From Anastatus disparis (Eukaryota > Arthropoda > Insecta > Hymenoptera > Eupelmidae): 64,000 nucleotides of DNA. This document shows, piece by piece, positions 54,973 through 64,000 of the stretch. Position numbers and translations under genes: made by a program. Location of the stretch: contig JAFFSR010000315.1 of assembly GCA_017163975.1 (NCBI GenBank), forward strand, positions 1,201,001 through 1,265,000, written 5' to 3'. Positions within the stretch are counted from its first letter, which is position 1; each line of letters begins with the position of its first letter. The notes under the pieces are model-generated. The model saw nothing but the letters and a program-made list of their open reading frames with translations. It was not told the DNA's origin and made no database searches.

Positions 54973-57720
54973 ATGGGTTTTGCAACAACAAATACTAGAT
55001 ATGATAGATGTTGTAACCCTTACAAATTGAAAAATCATCGTAAAACTAAGTCTTTACGGAAAATGACTGCAGATCTTAAAACAGTCTTGAACCATGTTCA
55101 ATTAGGAGAAAGATTATGTACTGAGTGCAGAAAAAAAGCTTGGGAAGAATTAAATAAAATACAATGTAAGCATTCATATATAAAAATTTTTTTTGGAATT
55201 TTATTTTGTTTGAATCTTATGAATATACCTTATATGAATTTTGCATTTAATAAGTGTGTGTTGGATGTAGTGTTTTGGTTAGTTTTGCTACTGTTTTCTT
55301 AAAATATTAATAAAAAAGAATTCATGATTATTTCTTTCTCTTCCATTCATTATGAATATTATTTTTTAGAGTACTAATATATCAAGTATATGATTCTTCT
55401 AAGAAAATTTATTAGACAGATATTACATCAAAGCTTGATACAGAATATTAACATAAATTCTAATCACTACTTCTACTAACTTTCTAGTTCTCTTAAGATT
55501 AAAGTTTTTTTAAACATTTAAATTGAACCGTAATACGATGTATGCTTCTAATAACATAACATTAAGTTTACTCTAATAACTCGTAGAATTAGTTTTTATG
55601 CATATTAACTTTTTCATTTATCAAATAATTCTCAATTTACACTCCAGAAGACAGCCTCCAGAAGGATACGAAAAATAAAATTCTTTTTTGCTCCATTACT
55701 TTTCTAATCTAACTTTTTTTTCTTTATCATACATTAGCAATGGAAGTAGATATCGTACCTACTCAATCTTCAGAAGAATGTGTGTCTATAATTAGTGATA
55801 ATTATTTTAATAAGGATTTAAATGAAATTTTAGATGTATTGATTGCAGATAATTCCTGCTCAGCAATTGCCTTACCATCAAAAACCATCAATCATGCTGT
55901 TGATTTATTGAATAACCTACAATTAATTTTTCATGATCCATCAAGTTCAAAAAATTTAAAATTTAAAATTCTATCTGTTTTGCCTAAAACATGGAGTTAT
56001 ACTGATATAACATCATATTTTGATGCTTCGGAAAACATGATCAAATGTGCTAGAAATATTATTGAAGACCAAGGGGTTCTGTCATCACCTCCTAATAAAA
56101 AAGGTTCACTTGTTATTTTTATTTATATAATTTCAATTTTTTATATTATTTAATATGTTTAAAGTTATAGTGTTTTAAAAAATATGTTAAATTTATTAAA
56201 GTTAAAATTTCAAATGCTACTTTAAAGCTAATAAAATATTTTTTGTTTAGGTAAATCTATTGCTTGTGAATTATCTTCATTAGTTACAAGTTTTTATTTA
56301 AGAGATGACGTGAGTTGGATTATGTCTGGCATGAAAGATGTCATATCTGTAAGAACGATTGATGGGATTAAAGAAAAGATTAAAAAACGACTGGTTTTAT
56401 TGAATTTAAAGGAATTGTATCAGTTCTTTAAATTAGAACATCCAGGAAAAAAATTAGTTTTAGCAAATTTACCACGCTTCGCCCTCAAAATTGTGTATTA
56501 GCAGGAAGCAGTGGCACGCACAGTGTGTGCGTCTGTTTATACCATCAAAATGTAAAATTGATGATAATAGGTATTTTTATTTTATTATATTATATAATAT
56601 CTTAATGAAAATAATCAAAGTTTTAATTGTAATATCTAATTTTTTTTCTAGATAGTCATTTATCTGATCTTACAAAAAATGAAGATCATAAAATAACAGC
56701 ATTCACAGATTGTTTTAATCTTTTAATATGTGATTCAGCATATAAATTATGTCATTTTAACAAATGTGAGAAATGTCCAGGAGTAGATAATTTACAACAA
56801 ATTTTATTCAAAGTTTTTGAAGACAATAATATTAGTTCAATCACTTTTAAAAACTGGGTTAATAACCCCCAAACTACCCTGGTAACATTAACAAAAGAAA
56901 CATCTGAATTTATAAATGATTTTTCTATTAAAGTAAAAGAGTTACTTCCTCATGCATTTATAGCATCAAAGCAATCTGCGTATTCAAGAATGTTGAAGGA
57001 TAAATTAGAAGAAAATGAGTTTCAAATTATTGTAGATTTCGCTGAAAACTACGCCTTTACTGTACAAGATGCTGTTCCTGGGTTCCATTGGAACAATAAC
57101 CAGGCGACACTGTACAATGTTGTTATTTATTATAAAACTAATGAAATAATTTATCATAAAAGTTTGGTCATTATTTCAGACTGTTTAATTCATGAAAGTG
57201 TTGCAGTCTATACTGTTCATAAGATCATTTTTAATTTTTTGATTGAAGAATTTTCTTCAGTAAAAAAAAATTATTATTTTTCTGATGGTGCTCCTCAGCA
57301 ATATAAAAACTACAAAAATGTGATTAACTTATCATATCATAAAAAAGATTTTGGGTGAGATGCTGAATGGCATTATTATGCAACAGCCCATGGAAAGGGC
57401 CCGTGTGATGGACTTGGAGCGACCGGGAAAAGAGGAGCAATCAGAGCAAGTCTTCAGAAGTCTACAAATAATCCTATTTCAACTTGTAAAAATTTATTCC
57501 AATAGCTGAGTACATCTGACAGAATGCCAAATATTAATTTTAAATATTCAACGCAAGAGGACTATAATAGAAATAAAAAATTTTTGACAAAGAGGTATTA
57601 AAACAATAACCGTGTAAAAAATATTCAAGAGCAACATTGCCTAATTCCAACTAATGGTATTGTAACATCAAAATTATATTCAGAAGATAACGTATATACA
57701 AACACTGTTATTTTTTAAAT
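54973..57720 (+). pseudogene. Decayed four-exon transposase-like gene (Cc8L18.2-like family)
   Basis: Exons by splice signals and matching phases: 54973-55165, 55738-56103, 56251-56570 and 56652 to ~57720. Exon 1 has a Cys-rich start (RCCNPYKLKNH, RLCTECRKK), perhaps a zinc-binding domain. Exon 3 holds LRPQNC and, after a frame change, GSSGTHSVCVC. Exon 4 holds VDFAENYAFTVQD, FHWNNNQA, FSDGAPQQYKNYKN and, beyond a stop, HGKGPCDGLG. From memory this matches insect proteins labelled Cc8L18.2-like, first named from a bracovirus-associated gene. Three acidic motifs (VDFAENY, FSDGAP, PCDGLG) suggest a DDE/D RNase-H-fold transposase, which is inference. Damage: a one-base change in the A7 run at 56447-56453, TGA at 57356-57358, TAG at 57503-57505 and a stop near 57598. 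It lies exactly between the palindrome arms, as a transposase would. Confidence 0.7.
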
Positions 57721-59069
57721 TTTTTATTTTACAAAGCTAAATTTCATATGCTAATAGAATAGTGATACTATTATAACAGTATTTCCTCCTCACTTCTAGT
57801 GTTGAAATTTGTAATAATATGATGACTTAACCTTTCAATAGTATAATTTAACATTAGAAAATGAAATGATTAATATAAAACAAATTAGATATTGATATTC
57901 TTAATTGTAAAAAAAATCCTATTTTTTTATTTTTGAATTCAGTTCTCGATATTCATATTTTGTTCTAATGAATTATAGTTAAAAATTTAAATGTGAAATA
58001 CTTGAATATTAATGGATAAAAGCCTTTTTCAATTTTGTAATTTATGATAAATAAATTTTATATGTAGTAAATCTTATATTTTTGATTTTTATTTTAACTA
58101 CATCATACAAATTCCAAAGATTTTATTAAAAATTCTTGTTTGCAATTAAATTTGACTAAAATCTTCCTTCAGCCTCAGCTTTTTTCAATTAAAAAATAAA
58201 TTCTTATATATATTTTAAAAGTTATAAAGTTGAGGAGCTTGTTCGCTTTCTTTTTATAAGTTTCTGTTGTATATTTTTAACTTGATGGTTTAATTTATTG
58301 TAAGTTCACAATTTAAATTAATTTTTTTATTCAATATTAATTAAATAGCAGTTTAGAATGCAACTGTGAAATTATTTAATAATTCTTTAATCAGTGTGCT
58401 TTGATTTTAAATTTATATGTGGTTACGATTGATTATGCAAATGTTGACTTATTAATTTAACTTTATTCTACACTAATTTAGACTCAAATTATTAAAATAT
58501 AATAACATTTTTAAATATAATAATGATATTAAAATAATTAAAAATTATCAAGAGTGTTGAAAGCAAATTAACAATAAAAATTTTGAATATCATTGAAAAC
58601 ATCATTTTTGGTAAAATTAAAAGTTTCTTAGCTGCTTACAGAGTCATTTTCCCATATGGGAGAAAATTTCAGTCAAAGATCATATACAAGCAAACATTTT
58701 AGTGCCAAATGAGTGAAATCAACCTGGGCGAACTCGAGTGATTGAAAATCACATCAAAATATATAATGGACCAATCAGAAGATAGCAACTTTGGGATTGG
58801 AAAAAATTTGTGTAGTTTCTACACATAATTTCCAAAAAAATGTCTTTATACATTTTTTTCTAAAACACTTAGTTTTTAAATAAAAAAATATTAAAGATGA
58901 TAATTTCACAAAAAAATTGAGAAAATCCCAAAATTCAATGATCTCTAGCTCTTGATCTCTTTGACCTAGAGCTCTAAAAATTTTTTGAGTATTTTGGGTA
59001 TCAAATAGAACATCTTCTCAGATTTTTAGCGATTTTTATTTTTTGACCAGGTGAGTTGACATGAAATGC

Positions 59070-59072
<3 letters not shown>

Positions 59073-59126
<54 letters not shown>

Positions 59127-59279
59127 CTTATAGTAAAATATATTATCACCTCGTATGAAAATTATTCTGTAAAAGTAGAATAATGCTGCGAATAAACAAA
59201 TGATTATAAGAAAATATTGAAAACTGTAAATAACAATAAAAAAGCGTTAGGCTAGGAATAAATAATGGTTCTCACATAG
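59073..59279. other. (TA)n and short AT-rich gap
   Basis: 59073-59122 is the (TA)n tract flanking the palindromic element. The remainder holds no recognised feature. Confidence 0.6.
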
Positions 59280-61020
59280 CATGTAAGATTTCACTGAAAT
59301 ATTTCGAATTATTCCACTGGAATATTTCAATGGAACCTTTCATGCAGATTATTGAAAGTCTTTATGGAATATTTCAGAATATTCCACTGGAATGTTCTAT
59401 TGAAAGCTTTCAGGCATATTTTAGGAATATTTCAAAGGAATGTTCGAAAACTTTTTCGAAATATTCCATGTAATATTCACGAAAGATTTCTGAAATATTT
59501 CATAAAATATTCCATGTAATGTTTATGAATATTCCAGTAAAATATTTTATGGAAGATTCCAGGAAGATTCCATAAACATTTCGCTGGAAGTTTTCAATAA
59601 ACTTTAAAATCGTACAGCGGATAATTACATAAATCTTCTATAAATATTCCACGAAACATTTCACAGGAAGAATAAAGTAATCTTCCGATCAAATATTTCA
59701 TAAAAGATTTCAGGAAGATTCCGATAAACATTAAAATCGTACAGCGGAACATTACATAAATCTTCCATAAATATTCCACGAAATGTTCCACAGAAATATT
59801 TAAGTAACCTTCCAGTGGAATATTTTATGAAAGATTTCAGAAAGATTCCATAAACATTTCACTGGAAGATTCCAAAAACCTTTCAAATCGTACAGTGGAA
59901 TATAATATAAATCTTCCATAAATAGTCAACAAAATATTCCACAAAAAGATTTAAGTAATCTTCCAGTGGAATATTTCATTAAAGATTTCAGAAAGATTCC
60001 AGAAACATTTCACTGAAAGATTTCTAAAAACTTTTAAATCGTGCAGCGAAATATTACATAAATCTTCCGTAAATATTCCACGAAATATTTTACGCAAAGA
60101 TTACAGTAATCTTTAAGTGGAATATTGCTTAAAAGATTCTAGAATGATTCCATGAAGTTTTCGTTGGAAGATTGCGCGGAACGTTACGGGAGGTTTCCAG
60201 TGACGCCGATAAGGGGATGTTTGTTAAATGGGAGTTTTATCCCCAAGCAGTTAAAAGATACCTCACTTACTATAAAAGCGAAAGGGTATTAGCACTCTGA
60301 TGTGCACAGTCGAAGCGAATATTTAAATGCGATTTTATAACTAAATGTTTATGTATGCGTATATGTATTGATGTATAGGTGTAATGTGTTATTATATAAT
60401 ATATATACCATCCCCTCACAGCATTTCACATTTTCCAAAAATCTTCCAGGAACATTTCATGAAAGATGAGAGATTACCCAAACCTTCCATTTTTATATCC
60501 TTGAAATCTCTCAAAAATATTCCATGGATTATTCCAATGTAGGAAGAATTAAGGACACACGAATATTACAGGAATATTTCACGGAAGATTCCTGAAATAT
60601 TCCACATCTTTCGTGCCAATATTCTGCGAATCTTCCATAAATATTGCACGGAATATTTTACGATGGATTTCTAAAATCTTCCAGAAATATTTCATGGAAT
60701 ATTTTATGAAAAATTCTTTAAACCTTTCGTGCATATTCCATGAAAGATTCTTTAGATCTTTCGTTTATATTCCATGAAAGGTTCATAAAATGTTTCAAAT
60801 CTACCGTTCCCATATTCCGGAAATTTTCAATGTATGTTCCAACGGAATATTTCATGAAATATTCCTGCAAGATTCCTGAAATATTTCAATAAAAGATCTG
60901 AGATGTCCTAGATCTTCCAATGAAATATTCTTAGAATCTTCCAGCAATATTCCATGGAAGATTCCTAAAATTTTTCAAATCTTCGCTGCCAATGTTCCAG
61001 GAAGCTTCCATAAATATTTT
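59280..61020. repeat. Array dense in GAATATTCC / TGGAAGATTCC motifs
   Basis: The sequence is built from GGAATATTTCA, GAATATTCCA, GGAAGATTCCA and their complements, on both strands. Around 59600-60130 a longer period of ~127-152 bp is visible, with AAATCGTACAGCGGA (or close) near 59607, 59734, 59886 and 60036. 60180-60410 is a less repetitive spacer and 60420-61020 a second, more diverged block. ORF 59594-59791 (-) is a translation of the array. Confidence 0.8.
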
Positions 61021-61174
61021 ATCCTGTGTGGGTTGTTTATTATCATTTATACATTACTTAAATGTAGATACTGCAAATAACCATAAATAACTGTAAATAA
61101 ATTGAAGAATACAATTATTAAAAATAATTCAAAATAATTTCGATTTTAAGTCTTTTTACAACAAACTTTTTAAA

Positions 61175-61244
<70 letters not shown>
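61021..61244. other. AT-rich gap ending in long (TA)n
   Basis: 61177-61244 is (TA)n, the target tract of the next palindrome. ORF 61118-61306 (-) is largely its translation. Confidence 0.7.
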
Positions 61245-61247
<3 letters not shown>

Positions 61248-62228
61248 CATTTCAAACCAACTGGAAGAGCAGAAAAATAAAAATCTCTGAAACTCTGGGA
61301 ATACATCCTGCCTGTTACTCAAAATGTGTAAAAAAATTTTCAAGGATTTAGATTGGGAGGATCAAGAGCCATAGATTCTTGAAATTTGGAAATTTTTCAA
61401 AATTTTTGGAAAAGTCCCAACTTGATCATTTTTTTTCCTAAAAATCCTAATATTTTAGAGAGAAATTCATGAGAATACTTCTCGTTGTTAATGAAAAGCA
61501 GAGTTAGCATGATTCTTTACAGACCTGAATTTTAATGTTTTTTATTGGTTCTTATATGTATTACATGGTAATTGAAATTATTCATTGCTTTCCACTTCAG
61601 AAATTTCTTTTCGTGGGCTTATTTTCCTCTATTTTACGTGAACTTTAAAATGAATTTTTGATCCTGTAAGTCAGAGCCATCAATAAGGAGTTAAAACAGT
61701 TTTAAATATATATTATCATGTATGATTAATTTTTATATTGAAAATAAATTAGACATGAAAATATATATTTTAAACTGCTATAACTCCTTATTGGTGTCTC
61801 TTTCTTACACAGCCAAAAATTTATTTTTAAGTTGATAAAAAATAGAAGGAAATAAACCCTCGAATAGCAATTTCTGAAGTAGCAGACAATGAGTAATTTC
61901 AATTACCATGTAACACATGTAAGAACCAATAGAAAACTTCAAAATTTAGCTCTGTAAAAAATAATGCTAACTCTCCTCTTTATCTAGAACAAGAAGAATC
62001 CTCATGAATTTCTCTCTAAAACATCAAGAATTTCAGAAAAAAAATCATAAAGTTGGTACTTTTCCAAAAATTTTGAAAATTTCCAAATTTCAAGGATTTA
62101 TGGCTCTTGATCCTTCAAATCTAAATCCTTGAATATTTTTTTACACATTTTGAGTGACAGACAGAATATATTCTCAGAGTTTCAGCGATTTTAATTTTTT
62201 TGCTCTTTCAGTTGGTGTGAAATGTCCC
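61245..62228. mobile_element. 984-bp palindrome in a (TA)n tract
   Basis: GAACATTTCAAACCAACTGG (61245) is mirrored by CAGTTGGTGTGAAATGTCCC (to 62228). Arms of ~480 bp meet near 61735. The terminal ~90 bp share the order of strings with the 5.9-kb element: ATTTCA..GGT-AAAAATAAAAATC(G/T)CTGAAA..CAAGAGC.A.AGAT..TTGAA.TTTGG. It is probably a non-autonomous relative. (TA)n lies on both sides and there is no ORF. Confidence 0.85.
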
Positions 62229-62256
62229 ATATATATATATATATATATTGTGTGTG

Positions 62257-62978
62257 TGTAACTTGAGCGAGAGAAAAAATCGTTCTCGTCGCCATTAGAG
62301 AAAGCTAAAATCATTAATAAAATTTTCTTTCCTGACTTAAATATATTAATTTTAGTTTAAATATTATATTGCTTGTGTACATATTGTATAGCTTGTCTAC
62401 ATATTATATCTTCAGTTCTGTCGCAAGCATACTAGTATGTCAGCACATTTAACTATATCGTATTGTCTTACAATACGTAGTCGTGCGGCACAGCCAGATA
62501 ACAAATTGTACTTTCGATTGTGCTATGTAAAGCTGCCCATAACTTGTTTTCTTTTGTGCTATCTACGTGAATTATCTTTGATATTAATTATTAAATTTTT
62601 TTGTACAGCAGTAAAATTTAATCTGCTGTTGTTTTTTTGAAATCTTTCCTTTTACCAATAAAAACCATAGTGAAATTTTTTATTCTCATTGAGCCCAAAC
62701 TTATCCACAAAACTACGTAATTTTTGTAAGTTTAAAGCAATAATCTCACGACCACGTAGTATGATATCATATTCTTGTATATTTATTTATGTTGGTTCAT
62801 TTTTGTGAATACCCTTGCAGTTTATACTCATTCTACCACCTTACTAATTTAGCAGTATTCTTTTAAGTGACTCCATCTCAAGCAAGCTGGTTTGTTAGTA
62901 TTTTATTAAAATTTGCTAGTTACCCTTACCATCTACAGTGCGCTCTACCACACCCACAGCAACGTGGTAACTGTACCA
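62257..62978 (+). mobile_element. Possible 5' LTR of a second gag-type LTR element
   Basis: The stretch begins TGTAACTTGAGCGAG just after a (TA)n tract and ends ..GTACCAAC before TGG at 62981. The only support is the TGTAAC start, the CAAC-TGG junction resembling that of the element at 5118, and the related gag downstream. The partner LTR would be outside the window. Confidence 0.35.
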
Positions 62979-62980
62979 AC

Positions 62981-63756
62981 TGGAAATAACAGTCGGCTTA
63001 CATAGCTCATTTGAGCAGGAAAATTTTTAGCTTGACTTTAACACTTTTTTTTCTAACAATTGGAAAATTTTTTTTTGTGTGTACCAATTTTGTTAGCTGC
63101 TTAAAAATAAAATGTTTTTTCTATTATCCAAACATTTTTTCTTAACGTTACGCCCGATTAAAAATTTTTGTTTGGTAAGTTTTCTTAACCGTAAAGAATT
63201 TTTTTCTCTTTTCTCTTCAACTCTAATTTCTTTTCATATTTATAGAATTTGTTACTTAAAGCTACTCTACGTCTTATACATATAGTTTCTTTTTACTGTC
63301 GTGGGTTACGCTTATACCACCTGATTACAAGATAATGATTGCGAATAGAACTCCGTGCTGCATCAATTGTCTGGTTTGAGGTTTTCCCTTGTATTGAATC
63401 GAAATTTCATTTGTAAATGCTGACTGTGAATTGAAAAATTTTTTTTGCTTTTGATGTGAAATAAAATAATAATTAAATTATTTTGGTACTACTCTAAGAC
63501 AGTTTAAATTTTCGTTGTAACTTGAATTTTTTTTGTAAAACTAATTTCTCTGTGTGATATATAAAATTTTTTTTCTGTTCGTTAAGATAAAATCTGCTCG
63601 TATAGCTTGTTTGAAAATCTAAACGTATAAACTTTCCTTTAATTTAATTAATATTTAATAATTTCCGTTATTTATTTTCAAGCCAGAGCTGAATTAAAAT
63701 TGCAGAGTTATTTAACCTCCCGAGATCGAACTCCACGTTAGTATAGGTTTAGTATT
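62981..63756 (+). other. Presumed 5' leader of the second LTR element
   Basis: AT-rich with many T-runs. The last part (..GCCAGAGCTGAATTA..AACCTCC) resembles AGCCAGAGCTATTC..AACCTCC before the gag at 7246, supporting homology of the leaders. Confidence 0.5.
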
Positions 63757-64000
63757 ATGACTAGTCAACAATTAAATGTAGAATCCCTGGTACTCTCAGA
63801 CGATCAGTGTTAGAATGACGTCTAACGAGCTGAAGACAAATTAGCTAGATCAGTAGACAAAACGTCTATAGGTCTTTGAGTATAGCAATCGCGGTATTAG
63901 TTAAAAGGGGAATCTGCATCAGTACAAAAACCGTGTTTTTTTATATGAAATTGGGAAGCGCTTAGGAGATAGGGGAGTCTTTTGGGTAACAGAAAACGAC
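63757..64000 (+). pseudogene. Decayed gag start related to the 7246-8997 Gag
   Basis: From the ATG at 63757 the first codons read as in the other element (QLNVE shared near residue 5). Further on, in a shifted frame, FEYSNRG, LYEIGKRLGDRG and VTEND correspond to FEYSKRR, HYELRRHLGERA and the IIDET region. Stops at 63811-63813 and beyond and at least one frame change show it is not functional. It runs off the end of the window. Confidence 0.75.

Larger units (their letters stand above)
53197..59072 (+). mobile_element. 5.9-kb palindrome-ended DNA transposon in a (TA)n tract
   Basis: GGGGCATTTCATGTCAACTC (53197) is mirrored by GAGTTGACATGAAATGCCCC (to 59072). Long arms, ~1.5 kb left and ~1.3 kb right, run inward to GGTTAAGTCATCACATTATT (54671) and AATAATATGATGACTTAACC (57812-57831). 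The difference in arm length comes mostly from a 233-bp insertion in the left arm (54258-54490). (TA)n flanks both sides. Between the arms is a decayed multi-exon gene (54973-57720). Arms are clearly homologous but have diverged, so the insertion is older than that at 36726. Confidence 0.9.

Overview
This is an AT-rich eukaryotic window, almost certainly from an insect and perhaps from a hymenopteran. It holds one recognisable host exon among dense, nested transposable elements. The host exon (18898-19190, + strand) encodes the DM zinc-finger domain of a Dmrt99B/DMRTA-type transcription factor. It ends at a GT splice donor at the position where DM-domain genes are commonly split. No downstream DMA-domain exon was found, so the rest of the window may be one very long intron.

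Layout. 1-5117 and 10643-11390 are parts of one ~0.8-kb tandem-repeat array, interrupted by a 424-bp tRNA-derived SINE (1357-1780) and by a gag-only LTR retrotransposon (5118-10642). 11881-12871, 16502-18209, 34290-35840 and 46912-52980 are copies of one CR1-group LINE. The last is nearly full length, with a PHD-finger/FP-like ORF1 and an endonuclease-RT ORF2. 13355-14789, 15585-15965 and 19531-19789 are foldback elements. 20620-23612 is a minus-strand R1-clade LINE lying between (ATGT)n tracts, as expected for Waldo-type target choice. 23774-29423 is a DNA-transposon-like element with ~520-bp terminal inverted repeats and a nest of small palindromic elements inside it. Its right end cuts a minus-strand retroelement gag (29424-30600). 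31600-40840 is bounded by inverted arrays of a short repeat and contains exon-like fragments. 40855-41359 is a second SINE with a 15-bp target duplication. 41375-46911 is AT-rich repeat debris with a Helitron-like 3' end.

The most interesting theme is a set of three giant palindromes, at 36726-39670, 53197-59072 and 61245-62228. Each sits in a (TA)n microsatellite and each begins TATAT-(G/A)RRNCA or close to it. The 5.9-kb member carries a decayed four-exon gene of the family that I recall being labelled Cc8L18.2-like. That gene has DDE/D-transposase-like motifs. Together they suggest a (TA)n-targeting DNA transposon group with an autonomous member and two non-autonomous members.

59280-61020 is an array dense in GAATATTCC-like motifs. 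The window ends inside a diverged relative of the gag-only LTR element (gag pseudogene 63757-64000). Boundaries and family names come from reading the sequence by eye and from memory of protein families; nothing was searched in a database.
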